From positions 124,001 through 188,000 of the forward strand of contig NZ_QMEK01000007.1 in the NCBI RefSeq assembly GCF_003390845.1: DNA of 64,000 bases, read 5' to 3'. The notes under the pieces are model-generated. The model saw nothing but the letters and a program-made list of their open reading frames with translations. It ran no database searches and was not told the origin of the DNA. Positions 37,566-48,395 of the stretch are shown here, piece after piece (position 1 is the first letter of the stretch; each line of letters opens with the position of its first letter). This DNA is from Tropicimonas sp. IMCC34043. Lineage in GTDB: Bacteria > Pseudomonadota > Alphaproteobacteria > Rhodobacterales > Rhodobacteraceae. The position numbers were made by a program, and so were the translations under genes.

Positions 37566-37901
37566 TCAGGGCAGGAAGGTTACGGGGCGTTCCCACTGGA
37601 TCAGGACGGTGCAGCCGGCGTCGGACCAGACGGAATGGCTGCTGCCTTCGGGGTTCAGGATCAGCGAGCCCTCGGGGTAATCGCCGCGCTCGTCGCTTTG
37701 GGTTCCCTCGAGCACCAGAATGGTTTCGAGCCCGGTGTGCAGATGTCGCGGAACGCCCGCACCCGGGGCATAGCGCAGCAGCGCGACGCCCGGCGCGCCC
37801 TCGATCAGCGGGCAGATCTCGACCCCCTCCTGGAACGGGGCGAAGGCGGCCTCGCGCCAGTAGCGGGTCAGCATTTCGGGCAGGTGGATCGGGTCAGACA
37901 T
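37566..37901 (-). CDS. Small cupin (ChrR-like) protein
   Basis: The 111-residue single-domain cupin has motif 1 [20 protein letters not shown], with the His-x-His-x4-Glu metal ligands (HLHTGLE), and motif 2 [19 protein letters not shown] with the last His. The metal set is complete, so it can bind Fe, Zn or another divalent ion. Related ChrR-type cupins are regulators or small-molecule enzymes. Its start overlaps the end of the isochorismatase-like gene by eight bases, tying it to the biuret operon, but its role there is unknown. Confidence 0.75.
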   Translation of the reverse strand: MSDPIHLPEMLTRYWREAAFAPFQEGVEICPLIEGAPGVALLRYAPGAGVPRHLHTGLETILVLEGTQSDERGDYPEGSLILNPEGSSHSVWSDAGCTVLIQWERPVTFLP

Positions 37902-38561
37902 CGAGCGCCTCCAGAACCTCGGCCGTGGTGGCGGTCCAGCCGACGATGGCGCCCTGGGCGCGGATCATGTCGAGCGTGGCGGCCTTGAAGGCGGGGAAAT
38001 AGCTTTCGGTTGCGTCCTCGACGAGCAGCCCGTCAAAGCCGCGGTCGTTGGCTTCGCGCATCGTGGTCTGGACGCAGACCTCGGTCGTGACGCCGGCGAA
38101 CAGCAGGAACCTGACCCCGCGGTCGGCAAGGATTTGTCCCAGCGGCGTCGCATGGAAGGCGCCCTTGCCGGGCTTGTCGAGCACCACCTCGCCCGGCAGC
38201 GGGGCAAGGTCGGGCACGATCTCGGCCCCCGGTTCGCCCGCGATCAGGACCCGGCCCATCGGACCGGGATCGCCGATCCGCAGCGTCGGGCTGCCGCGGT
38301 CGCGCTTGGCTTGCGGCAGGTCGGACAGATCGGGGCGATGGCATTCGCGGGTGTGGATGATGGCCAGCCCGGCGCGGCGGGCGCCCGCGATCAGCGCGGC
38401 CACCGTGGGCACGATTGCCTGCAGCCGGGTCACGTCGTTGCCAAGGCTCGCGCCAAAGCCGCCCGGTTCGACGAAATCGCGCTGCATGTCGATCACGATC
38501 AGCGCCGTCGCGGCGGGATCGAAGCTGAAGGGAAAGGGCTGTGCCCCCGCGATCCCGGCCA

Positions 38562-38562
<1 letters not shown>
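37894..38562 (-). CDS. Isochorismatase-family cysteine hydrolase, second copy in the biuret operon
   Basis: The 222-residue amidohydrolase has the family triad D25 (IVIDMQ), K130 (LDKPGKG) and C163 ([10 protein letters not shown]). It shares the [20 protein letters not shown] and [12 protein letters not shown] blocks with the BiuH protein encoded just upstream, so the two look like diverged duplicates. The N-terminal segment differs ([12 protein letters not shown] against [13 protein letters not shown]). It may hydrolyse a related ureido or carbamoyl compound. The start overlaps the ATPase stop by one base (TGATG). Confidence 0.82.
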
Positions 38563-40093
<1,531 letters not shown>

Positions 40094-40097
<4 letters not shown>

Positions 40098-40771
40098 GCC
40101 AGCGCCCCGATCAGCGCCGTGCTGTCCGAGACCGCGCCGAAGACGCCGCCCTGCATGGTCACCATCTTGATTGCGGCGGCATGGTTGCCGGGATCGGTCG
40201 CGCCGCAGCAATCCTGCAGGATCAGGCATTCGAAGCCGCGGTCGTTGGCCTCGCGCATGGTGGTCGAGACGCAGACGTCGGTGGTGATGCCGGTCAGGAT
40301 CAGGTTGTCGATGCCGCGCGTGCGCAGGATCAGCTCCAGATCGGTGGCGCAAAAGCTGCCCTTGCCGGGCTTGTCGATGATCGCCTCGCCGGGCAGCGGA
40401 TAAAGCTCGGGGATGATGTCCCAGCCCGGCTCGCCGCGGATCAGGATCTTGCCGCAAGGGCCGTCGTCGCCGATGCCGGCGCCGATCTGCTGGCTGCGCC
40501 AGCGCTTGTTCGGCGGCAGGTCGGCAAGGTCGGGGCGGTGGCCTTCGCGCGTGTGGATGATGTGATAGCCCGCCTCGCGCATGGCCCCCAGCACCGACCT
40601 GATCGGCCCGATCGGCGCTTGGGTCAGTGACAGGTCATAGCCCATCGCATCGACATAGCCGCCGGTGCCGCAGAAATCGGTCTGCATGTCGATGATGATC
40701 AGCGCGGTGTTGTCGGGGCGCAGGTCGCCGTTCCAGGGCCAGGCATAGGGGATCGAAAAGACATGGGTCAT
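40094..40771 (-). CDS. biuH: Biuret amidohydrolase (BiuH)
   Basis: The 225-residue cysteine hydrolase converts biuret to allophanate and ammonia. The triad is D28, K134 and C167, each eight residues lower than D36, K142 and C175 of the Rhizobium leguminosarum BiuH I recall. Long matching runs include [20 protein letters not shown]-type N-terminus, [19 protein letters not shown] and [18 protein letters not shown]. AtzF, which uses its product, is in the same operon. This supports the assignment more strongly than either gene alone. Confidence 0.92.
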
Positions 40772-40780
40772 CGGAGGGCC

Positions 40781-41707
40781 TCACTTGGTGATGGAGAGCT
40801 CGCCCGGTGCGCCGGCCATGGCGCGGGAGGGCGAGGAGGTCGCGATCAGGACGCCGAGCGTCAGGACATAGGGCGCGGCATAAAAGAGGTAATAGCCTTG
40901 CGTGACACCGACCGATTGCAGTGCCGGGCCAAGCGCGCCCGCGCCGCCGAACAGAAGCGCGGCCCAGATGCAGGCGATGGGGTTCCAGCGGGCAAAGATC
41001 ACCAGCGCCACAGCCATCAGGCCCTGCCCGGACGAGATCGCCTCGTTCCAGCTGCCGGGATAGTAGAGCGACAGATAGGCGCCGCCGACCCCGGCAAAGG
41101 CGCCGCCGATGGCGGTCGCGATGGTGCGGATCTGCGCGGGCTTCAGCCCCATGGCGCGGGCGGCATCGCTTGAATCGCCGACCACGCGGACGATCAGCCC
41201 GGGCCGCGTGGCGCGCAGCATCCAGTGCATGGCAAAGGCGAGCGCCAGCCCGATCAGGAACAGCACGTTGACGTTCAGCGCCGCCTGCACCTGCGGCAGG
41301 TCGGACCACCAGCCAAGCGGAATGGCGGGCAGGTTCGGCGCGACCGGCTGGATGAACGGCTTGCCGAAGTAGAAGGCAAGCCCGGTGCCAAGCAGCATCA
41401 TGGCGATGCCGATGGCGATGTCGTTGACCTTGGGCAGCGAACAGACCAGCCCGTGGACCAGCCCGAACACCGCACCCGCAAGCGCCGCGACCAGAACGCC
41501 GGCCCAGGCGCTGCCGGTCAGGACCGCGGTCGCGTAGCCCGTCATCGCGCCGATCACCAGCGTGCCTTCGAGCCCGAGGTTGATGCGGCCCGAGCGTTCG
41601 GTCAGCGTCTCGCCCAGACTGACGAACAGGATCGGGGTCGAGACCCGGATCGCGCCGCCGATGACGGCGATGGGAACCCCCCAGAGGCCGATGTCGCCTG
41701 TGGTCAT
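40781..41707 (-). CDS. BMP-type ABC importer permease 2
   Basis: The 308-residue inner-membrane permease is of the nucleoside-importer class, with TPILFVSLGETLTERSGRINLGLEGTLVIGA near the N-terminus, a run shared by YufQ/NupQ-like permeases. Start 41707 has AAAGGAG. A longer frame from 41749 is not needed. It lies between the first permease gene (one-base gap) and biuH, and forms the channel for the ureido substrate together with the first permease. Confidence 0.9.
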   Translation of the reverse strand: MTTGDIGLWGVPIAVIGGAIRVSTPILFVSLGETLTERSGRINLGLEGTLVIGAMTGYATAVLTGSAWAGVLVAALAGAVFGLVHGLVCSLPKVNDIAIGIAMMLLGTGLAFYFGKPFIQPVAPNLPAIPLGWWSDLPQVQAALNVNVLFLIGLALAFAMHWMLRATRPGLIVRVVGDSSDAARAMGLKPAQIRTIATAIGGAFAGVGGAYLSLYYPGSWNEAISSGQGLMAVALVIFARWNPIACIWAALLFGGAGALGPALQSVGVTQGYYLFYAAPYVLTLGVLIATSSPSRAMAGAPGELSITK

Positions 41708-41708
41708 C

Positions 41709-42809
41709 TCAGGCTCCTTTCCCGGCCGCAAACAGGCGCAGCCGGCCATAGAGGGTTTCCGACATCAGGATCGCCATGAAGACGAGGCCCTGCAGCACCT
41801 GCACCGTCGCATCCGGCAACTGCATCCGCCGCTGCACGAGGCCCGAGGAGGCATCGAACCCGGCCAGAAGGATTGCGACCGGGATGATGGCGAGCGTGTT
41901 CTGGCGGGCAAGGAAGGCGATCAGGATGCCGGTATAGCCATAGCCCGCGGCGAGCGAGGCATTGGCTGAGCCGTGGATCGCCGTCACCTCGAAGAACCCG
42001 GCCAGCCCCGCGAAGGCGCCGCCAAGGGCTGTGAAGCCGACGATCAGACGCCCGACCGGCAGGCCCTGCACCTCGGCCGCGCGCAGGTTGCCCCCCGCGA
42101 TGCGGGCGGCAAAGCCCCAGGTCGTGCGCTCGATCAGCACCCAGGACAGCACGCAGGCGGCAATGCCGAAGGCAAGGCCCCAGTGCACATCCATCCCGGG
42201 CATGTTTCCGACGCGAAGCTGGTCGGCCAAGGGCGCGGTCGAGGGCTTGTTGAGGCTGGCGGGGTCGCGCAGCGGCCCCTCGACCAGCTGGTTCATCAGC
42301 GCGATGGCGATATAGGACAGCAGCAGGCTCGCAATGGTCTCGTTCACCCCGCGCAAATGGCGCAGCGCGCCCGAGGCGCCGATCCAGACCCCGCCGACGA
42401 CCATGGCAGCCGCCGCCAGCAGCGGCAGGCCGACGATCGCGGGGGCGCCGGCGAGCGGCCCGGCAAGCGCGCCTGCCGCGACACCGCCCAGAACGATCGC
42501 GCCCTCGCCCCCGATCACCACAAGGCCAAGCCGGGCGGGCAGCGCGACGCAAAGGGCCGACAGCAGCAGCGGGGCTGCCCGCGACAGCGTGTTCTGCCAG
42601 GAGAAGGCAGAGCCATAGGCGCCCTTCCAGACCAGCGCGAAGAAATCGACCGGCGACTTGCCCTGGGTCAGCAGGAACAGCCCGAAGACCGCCAGCCCCG
42701 CGAGAAGGGCGAGCAGCGGGATCACCACCGCCTCGGCGCGGCGGGCGAGGCCCGCGCGCAGCAGCGTACTGCGCGCGCCCCCACCGGACAGGCTCTCGGC
42801 CAATGCCAT
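41709..42809 (-). CDS. BMP-type ABC importer permease 1
   Basis: The 366-residue inner-membrane permease has multiple hydrophobic helices and the class-specific run LSRAAPLLLSALCVALPARLGLVVIGGEGAIVLGG, like YufP/NupP-type proteins. It is the longer member of the permease pair, as is usual. It follows the binding-protein gene by 12 bases and precedes permease 2 by one base. Confidence 0.9.
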   Translation of the reverse strand: MALAESLSGGGARSTLLRAGLARRAEAVVIPLLALLAGLAVFGLFLLTQGKSPVDFFALVWKGAYGSAFSWQNTLSRAAPLLLSALCVALPARLGLVVIGGEGAIVLGGVAAGALAGPLAGAPAIVGLPLLAAAAMVVGGVWIGASGALRHLRGVNETIASLLLSYIAIALMNQLVEGPLRDPASLNKPSTAPLADQLRVGNMPGMDVHWGLAFGIAACVLSWVLIERTTWGFAARIAGGNLRAAEVQGLPVGRLIVGFTALGGAFAGLAGFFEVTAIHGSANASLAAGYGYTGILIAFLARQNTLAIIPVAILLAGFDASSGLVQRRMQLPDATVQVLQGLVFMAILMSETLYGRLRLFAAGKGA

Positions 42810-42821
42810 CGGACCGGCCCC

Positions 42822-43961
42822 TTACGAGGTCGCGCCGATGACGCCCTCGACGAGATAGCCCATACTCTCGAGCGAGGGATCGGTTTCAAGAAAGGCCTGA
42901 CCCTCGGTCGCGACCACGTTGCCGGCGTTGTCCTTCAAGGGTCCCTTGATGACGCTGAAGCCGCCGGTCATGATCTCGGCCTTCACGGCCTCGAACTGCG
43001 AACGCCCGGCCTCGGGCACCGCGGGGCCAAGCGGCGACATGGTGACGAAACCCTCGGCCAGTCCGCCGCGGACAAAGTTCGGGATCGTCTCGCCGGCAAG
43101 GGTCGTGTTGACCATGTCGGTATAGACCTTGCCCCAGTTCCATTCGGCGCCGGTCAGGTATTTCTCGGGCGCCAGCGCCGACTGGTCGGCGTGATAGCCG
43201 CAGACAAAGCTGCCGCGCCCGGCGGCGGTTTCGATCACCACCTTCGGGCTGTCGACATGGCAGGTGATGACGTCGCATCCGGCATCGGCCAGCGCATTCG
43301 TCGCCTCGGCCTCTTTCACCGCCAGCGACCATTCGCCGGTAAAGATCACCTGGCACATGATGGTCGGGTCGACCGACCGCGCGCCCAGCAGGAACGAGTT
43401 GATGTTCAGCAGCACCTGCGGGATCGGCTTTGCCGCGACAAAGCCGATCTTCTTCGTCTGGGTTACGTGACCGGCGGCGACGCCGTTCAGATACTGGCCC
43501 ATGCCGATATAGCCGAAATAGCTGCCGGCATTCGTGGGGTGCTTGTCCGCCGACCACAGCCCGCCGCAATGTTCGAACCGCACCTCGGGGTATTTCGGCG
43601 CCAGCGTCAGGATATGCGGGTCGAAATAGCCGAACGAGGTCGGAAACAGCAGCGTCGCGCCATCGAGGTTGATCATCGATTCCATCGACTTCTGCACGTC
43701 GATGGTTTCGGGGACGTTTTCTTCCTCGACCACGGTGACACCGGGGATTTCCTTGAGTGCCGCGGCGCCGATGGCATGGGCCTGATTATAACCATAATCG
43801 TCGCGCGGTCCGACATAGATGAAACCGACGGTCAGCGGCGTTTCGGCCCGCGCGCCAAGCGGAAGGCTCGAAAGCGCCGCGGCGCCGCCAAGCGCGGCCG
43901 AGCCCCTGAGAAAGCCGCGGCGCGACAGCGGATGGGAAAACGGACGGGTGAGGGATGTCAT
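42822..43961 (-). CDS. BMP-family periplasmic binding protein, probable biuret/ureide receptor, Tat signal
   Basis: The 379-residue protein has a twin-arginine signal (SRRGFLRGSAALGGAAALSSLP) and a mature BMP-family fold (VGFIYVGPRDDYGYNQAHAIG, GHVTQTKKIGFVAAKPIP). BMP proteins usually bind nucleosides. The operon content points instead to biuret or a related ureide. Start 43961 is chosen for the AGGAGA site and intact signal peptide. It is the first gene of the eight-gene operon and is divergent from the LysR gene. Confidence 0.88.
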   Translation of the reverse strand: MTSLTRPFSHPLSRRGFLRGSAALGGAAALSSLPLGARAETPLTVGFIYVGPRDDYGYNQAHAIGAAALKEIPGVTVVEEENVPETIDVQKSMESMINLDGATLLFPTSFGYFDPHILTLAPKYPEVRFEHCGGLWSADKHPTNAGSYFGYIGMGQYLNGVAAGHVTQTKKIGFVAAKPIPQVLLNINSFLLGARSVDPTIMCQVIFTGEWSLAVKEAEATNALADAGCDVITCHVDSPKVVIETAAGRGSFVCGYHADQSALAPEKYLTGAEWNWGKVYTDMVNTTLAGETIPNFVRGGLAEGFVTMSPLGPAVPEAGRSQFEAVKAEIMTGGFSVIKGPLKDNAGNVVATEGQAFLETDPSLESMGYLVEGVIGATS

Positions 43962-44080
43962 GCGGCGTCTCCTGATTGGCAAAAGGGGCGTTGTTGCCGG
44001 CCCGGCCGCGCGACCCGCCCCGTTCATGTATTCGCTGATACCCAACATGAGGCGTTGAAGCGATGCTGTCTCGTGCTAAG

Positions 44081-44111
44081 TTTGCACCAAACCGCTGCAG
44101 GATTTGCACCA
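44081..44111. promoter_or_regulatory. Tandem repeat before the biuret LysR gene, candidate operator
   Basis: TTTGCACCA at 44081-44089 and 44103-44111, a 22-bp period that places both on one DNA face. The second copy ends three bases before the LysR start codon, so binding would block expression of the LysR gene and could also act on the divergent transporter promoter. Confidence 0.5.
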
Positions 44112-44114
44112 CCT

Positions 44115-45020
44115 ATGCATCAGCTGTCGCCCTATCAGTTCATCGACGCGATTTCGCGGGCCGGATCGATCCGCAAGGCTGCCGAGGCGCTGGCCATCAC
44201 CTCGACCGCGCTCAACCGCCGGGTGCTGGCGCTGGAGGAGGAGATGGGCGTGCCGATCTTCGAGCGGCTGCCGCGCGGGGTCAGGCTGTCCACCGCGGGC
44301 GAGCTGCTGATCCTGCATCTGCGCGCCCAGGCCTCGGATCTGGAAAAGCTGAAGGGCCAGATCGCGGATCTGGCCGGCGAACGGCGCGGCCATGTCATCA
44401 TCGCCTGTTCGCAGGCGCTGCTGCCGTTCTTCCTGCCCGAGAATATCGGGCGTTATCGCCGCGACCATCCGGGGGTGACCTTTTCGGTGCATCTGCGCGA
44501 CCGCGCGGCGGCCGAGGCGGCGCTGGTCGAACACGCCGCGGATCTGGCGGTGGTGTTCGAGCCGATCCGGCTGTCCGAGGTGCAGATCCTTGCCACCGCG
44601 CGGCAGACGATCCACGCGGTGATGGCGGCCGATCACCCGATGGCCGGGCAGGAAACGGTGCGGTTGCGGGACTGCGCGGCCTATCCGATCGGGCTGCCGA
44701 CCGTCCAGTATGGGGTGCGCCATCTGATCGACCACGCGCTGCTGAGGTCGTCGACCCGGCTGCGGGTGGTGCTCGAATCGGACAATTTCGACTTTCTGCG
44801 CCGCTATCCGGCGCAGGAGCGGCTGATCAGCTTTCAGATCCCGATCGGCCTGCCCGACGATGCCAGCGCCGAGGGCACGGTCTCGCGCCCTGTCGACACC
44901 CGCGACATCCCCGAGGGGCTGCTTTACCTGTGCCAGTTGCGCGGCCGCACGCTGCCGGTTGCCGCCGCGAAGTTCGCCGCCCAGATCGAGGCAGCGCTCG
45001 ACCGCCGCTATCCGGCCTGA
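44115..45020 (+). CDS. LysR-family regulator of the biuret operon
   Basis: The 301-residue protein has a LysR helix-turn-helix at residues ~4-62 (YQFIDAISRAGSIRKAAEALAITSTALNRRVLALEEEMGVPIFERLPRGVRLSTAGE) and a normal effector domain (GHVIIACSQALLPFFLPENIGRYRRDHPGVTFSVHL). It is divergent from the binding-protein gene with a 153-base shared promoter region. An effector such as biuret or a product of BiuH is inferred. Confidence 0.88.
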   Translation: MHQLSPYQFIDAISRAGSIRKAAEALAITSTALNRRVLALEEEMGVPIFERLPRGVRLSTAGELLILHLRAQASDLEKLKGQIADLAGERRGHVIIACSQALLPFFLPENIGRYRRDHPGVTFSVHLRDRAAAEAALVEHAADLAVVFEPIRLSEVQILATARQTIHAVMAADHPMAGQETVRLRDCAAYPIGLPTVQYGVRHLIDHALLRSSTRLRVVLESDNFDFLRRYPAQERLISFQIPIGLPDDASAEGTVSRPVDTRDIPEGLLYLCQLRGRTLPVAAAKFAAQIEAALDRRYPA

Positions 45021-45032
45021 GGCCGGGCGCGG

Positions 45033-45743
45033 TCAGCCGGCGGCGGCCGCGTTCCTGGCGCCCTGCCCCAAGATGATCGCCAGCAACTCGCTGGCATCCT
45101 CGCGGACCGCTTCGGCGCCGGCGGCGTACAGCGCCGAGGCATGGCTGTCGCGGATCCCGTCCAGATGCGTGCCGCCGGTGAAGCCGACGCCGCGCATTCC
45201 GGCCGCCATGGCGCCGCGAATGCCGTGCGGCGAATCCTCGACCACGACGCAGCGCGCAGGTTCGACGCCCAGTTCCCGCGCCGCGAGCAGCACGAGGTCC
45301 GGCGCGGGTTTGCCATGGGCGACCTGCTCGGCACTGAAGATACGCGTGCCAAACCGTTCGGTCAGATCGGCTGCCGCCAGCGTCCGCCGTATCCGGTCCG
45401 GTGACCCGCCCGAGGCGATACAGGTCGCGATGCCTTCGGATTGCAGCCGGTCGAGCACCTCGACCATGGCCTCGATGCGCGGGATCCCGGCCTCATAGGC
45501 GGCATAGAGCCGGCGGTGGTAGTTGTCGATGAAATCGGGCGGACAGGGCCGGCCGAGACGGGCCGCCAGGTGCCGGCTGACATCGGTGGCCGAGACGCCG
45601 AGGTAACGGTCGCGCATCGCCGCGCTGGTCGCCTCGGCGACACCCGAGGCGCGCATTTCGGCGGCCAGTGCCTCGAGCGACATGGGCTCGCTGTCGACGA
45701 GACAGCCGTCGAGGTCGAAGATCACCGCTTGCGGTCTGTCCAT
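45033..45743 (-). CDS. HAD-superfamily phosphatase, beta-phosphoglucomutase-like
   Basis: The 236-residue protein has motif I DLDGCLVDSE with both catalytic Asp, motif II ASGGS, motif III Lys in GKPAPDLVLLAA and motif IV VVEDSPHG. The helical cap after motif I places it with HAD-IA enzymes such as sugar-phosphate phosphatases and beta-phosphoglucomutase. It is the last gene of the pentitol operon, 66 bases after the kinase. It probably removes or moves phosphate on a dead-end sugar phosphate, which is an inference from context. Confidence 0.8.
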   Translation of the reverse strand: MDRPQAVIFDLDGCLVDSEPMSLEALAAEMRASGVAEATSAAMRDRYLGVSATDVSRHLAARLGRPCPPDFIDNYHRRLYAAYEAGIPRIEAMVEVLDRLQSEGIATCIASGGSPDRIRRTLAAADLTERFGTRIFSAEQVAHGKPAPDLVLLAARELGVEPARCVVVEDSPHGIRGAMAAGMRGVGFTGGTHLDGIRDSHASALYAAGAEAVREDASELLAIILGQGARNAAAAG

Positions 45744-45809
45744 GGGTCCTCCTGTGCGCCCCGGCCGGCCAGATGGCTTTGCACCGGGGCCGGGGTCTGT
45801 AAGGTGATG

Positions 45810-47423
45810 TCAGCCGCGAACCGCAGCCTCGCGTGCCAGCGCCTGGAACTTGCCGAACAGGTCGAACCGGCGGTCGTGGAACGCCCGCGACTCCCCCCCG
45901 GCCGGGTCATAGCGCGAGGCATAGGAGGACATCGCCGCCATCCCCGCGGTCATGTCGGCAAAATCGCCCGCCGCCAGCGCACCAAGGATCGCCGAGCCCA
46001 GAAGCACCGGTTCCTCGGTCGTCGGCGCGGCAACCGGCACGCCCGTCGCATCGGCCAGCAACTGCCGGACCAGATCGCTGCGCCCGGCGCCGCCGCTGAT
46101 CACGATGGTGCCAATCGCGGCCCCGTTGGCGGCCTGGGTCTCGATGATCTGGCGCAGGCCATAGCCGAGCCCGCAGATCCCGGCGACATAGAGCCGGGCC
46201 AGATCGTCGAGATCGCTCTCCATCCCGAGCCCGGCGATGACGGCGCGGGTGTGGGGGTCGGCGAAGGGCGCACGGTTGCCGATGAATTCGGGCACCACGT
46301 GCATGCCGTCGGCAATCTGTGCGGCCGCCGCCGCGGACCCGGCAAGCGCGGTCGCGCGCTCGGCAAGCCAGACCGGCAGTGCCATCCCGGCGGCCTTGGC
46401 GGCCTCGGCCGCCTCGGTTGCTGCGGGGTGAAAGCGCAGAAGCTGGTCGATGGCGGCCCCGGCGGCCGACTGGCCGCCTTCGATCAGCCAGGCGCCGGGC
46501 ACCATGGCCGAGAAATACGGACCCCAGACACCGGGCACGAAGACCGGGTCGGTCGTCGTCGTCATGGTGCAGGAGGAGGTTCCGAACACATAGGCAAGGC
46601 TGTCCTTCGGGCCGCCGCCGCCCTCGGCACCCACCGTGCCGACACCGCCCGCGTGGGCATCGATCAGGCCAGCCGCGACCCGGGTGCCGGGCGCCAGGCC
46701 AAGATCGGCCGCGGCCGCCTCGGTCAGGCCCTGGCCGAGCGCGGTGCCGGGATTGACCACCTCGGTCCCGATCCGGGCAAAGCCCTCGTCGGCCAGCGCG
46801 CCAAGCCCGACCTTGCGGAAATAGCTTTCGTCCCAGCAGCCCTCGTGACCCATATAGGTCCACTTGCAGGTGACGGTGCAGATCGAGCGGGCCTCGCTGC
46901 CGGTCGAACGCCAGGTCAGATAATCGGTCAGATCGAAGAACCGCCATGCCGCTTCGAAGATCGCCGGGCGATTTTCCAGCAGCCACAGGAGTTTCGGGGT
47001 TTCCATCTCGGGCGAGATCTTGCCGCCGACATAGTCGAGCACCCGGTGCCCGGTCGCGTTGATCCGCTCGGCCTGGTCGATGGCGCGATGGTCCATCCAG
47101 ACGATGACGTTGCGGTTCGGATCCTCGCTTGGCCCGATCGGCAGCGGCACGCCGCCCTCGCCCAGCACGACCAGAGAACAGGTGGCGTCGAAGCCGATGC
47201 CGACGATCTCGGCGGGGGTCACACCTGCCTCGCGCACCGCGCCGCGGCTTGCGGCCGAAACCGCCTGCCAGATCTCGGCCGAGGATTCCTCGACCATCGA
47301 ACCCGGGCCATGGTGGACCGTGAAATCCTTCTTGGCGGTGCCAAGCAGCTTGCCCGAGGCGTCGAAGACGCCGGCTCTGGCGCTGGCGGTCCCGACGTCG
47401 ATGCCCATGTAATATCGGCTCAT
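45810..47423 (-). CDS. FGGY-family pentulose kinase, probable D-ribulokinase
   Basis: The 537-residue protein has the two-domain FGGY fold. The N-terminal phosphate loop is MGIDVGTASARAGVFD, GIGFDATCSLVVL follows, and the C-terminal ATP-binding motif is VISGGAGRSDLVRQLLADATG. The GTASARAG form and length are those of the D-ribulose/ribitol kinase branch rather than L-ribulokinase or xylulokinase. Ribitol dehydrogenase, encoded in the same operon, makes its likely substrate, D-ribulose. Phosphorylation gives D-ribulose 5-phosphate for the pentose-phosphate pathway. Confidence 0.85.
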   Translation of the reverse strand: MSRYYMGIDVGTASARAGVFDASGKLLGTAKKDFTVHHGPGSMVEESSAEIWQAVSAASRGAVREAGVTPAEIVGIGFDATCSLVVLGEGGVPLPIGPSEDPNRNVIVWMDHRAIDQAERINATGHRVLDYVGGKISPEMETPKLLWLLENRPAIFEAAWRFFDLTDYLTWRSTGSEARSICTVTCKWTYMGHEGCWDESYFRKVGLGALADEGFARIGTEVVNPGTALGQGLTEAAAADLGLAPGTRVAAGLIDAHAGGVGTVGAEGGGGPKDSLAYVFGTSSCTMTTTTDPVFVPGVWGPYFSAMVPGAWLIEGGQSAAGAAIDQLLRFHPAATEAAEAAKAAGMALPVWLAERATALAGSAAAAAQIADGMHVVPEFIGNRAPFADPHTRAVIAGLGMESDLDDLARLYVAGICGLGYGLRQIIETQAANGAAIGTIVISGGAGRSDLVRQLLADATGVPVAAPTTEEPVLLGSAILGALAAGDFADMTAGMAAMSSYASRYDPAGGESRAFHDRRFDLFGKFQALAREAAVRG

Positions 47424-47622
47424 GTCATTTCCTTCCTTTCGCCGCTCTGGCCGCCGCCTGGCAGATCCCTGCGGCTGGATCGTCAGTTACCGGATGACGA
47501 CGATCTGCGACAGGGCCGCCATGCGCATGGCGCCGGCGGCCGTGTCCTTTTGTGGTTCAGAATACGCCGCGGGGGCCTTGTCCGATGACCGGGCCGCCGC
47601 GGGCGCTCCTTGCAGGTCCGCG

Positions 47623-48354
47623 TCAGACCCGGTCGAAATTGGTCGGCAGGACCAGCATGTCGCGGATCGTGACGTTGCGCTGACGGGTCAGCATGAACTC
47701 GAGCGCATCGGCCACTTCGCTGGCCTCGATCAGGCTGCCCGATTCCTTGGCCTTGCGCAGGTTCTCTTCCGGCCAGTCCGCGAGCAGCGCCGAGATCACC
47801 GGGCCCGGCGACACCTGCGACACCCGCACGCCATGCGGGATCATCTGGCGCCGCATCGTCTGCACGAAGCAGGTGATCGCCCATTTCGAGGCGGCATAGA
47901 CCGGCTCCCAATGGGTGGGATAGTGGCCGGCAATCGACGAGGTGACGACGATGTCGCCGGTGTGGCGTTCGATCATGTGCGGGATCACGTCGCGCACGTT
48001 CTTCATCACCGCGTTGATGTTGAGGTTGAGCATCTTGTCGATGGTGGTGGTGTCGGTGTCGATCAGATCGCCGCCGATATAGGTGCCGGCGTTGCAATAG
48101 AGGATGTCGATGTGATCGACCTTGGCGAGGATCTCGGGCACCATCGCGGCGCAGCTCTCGGTGTCGAGCAGGTCGGTGATCTGGGCGATGGCCTTGTCGC
48201 CAAGTTCGGCGGTCAGCTTGCTCAGCGCCTTTTCGTCCCTGTCGACCAAGACGACGGTTGCACCGTTTGCCAGCAACATCCTGGCGGCGGCCAGCCCGAT
48301 CCCCGAAGCGGCCCCGGTGATCGCGGCAATCTTGCCTTCTAGCGATTCAGACAT
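47623..48354 (-). CDS. rbtD: Ribitol 2-dehydrogenase (classical SDR)
   Basis: The 243-residue protein is expected to oxidise ribitol to D-ribulose with NAD. Motifs are TGAASGIG (13-20), D38 after the second strand (NAD preference), NAG at ~88, catalytic S139/S140 and Y153-x3-K157. The segment IAGHYPTHWEPVYAASK and the C-terminal NVTIRDMLVLPTNFD closely follow Klebsiella ribitol dehydrogenase as I remember it. The transporter and kinase in the same operon complete a ribitol route. Confidence 0.88.
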   Translation of the reverse strand: MSESLEGKIAAITGAASGIGLAAARMLLANGATVVLVDRDEKALSKLTAELGDKAIAQITDLLDTESCAAMVPEILAKVDHIDILYCNAGTYIGGDLIDTDTTTIDKMLNLNINAVMKNVRDVIPHMIERHTGDIVVTSSIAGHYPTHWEPVYAASKWAITCFVQTMRRQMIPHGVRVSQVSPGPVISALLADWPEENLRKAKESGSLIEASEVADALEFMLTRQRNVTIRDMLVLPTNFDRV

Positions 48355-48395
48355 TGTCTTACTCCTTGATTTGTCTTGTTTCTGGAGCGGTCCGC

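Noticed and set aside
41973-44114. Long plus-strand frame running into the biuret LysR gene, implying a 1015-residue protein
   Set aside because: Only the last 301 residues are LysR. The rest is antisense to the permease and binding-protein genes and has shadow composition. ATG 44115 is the right start.
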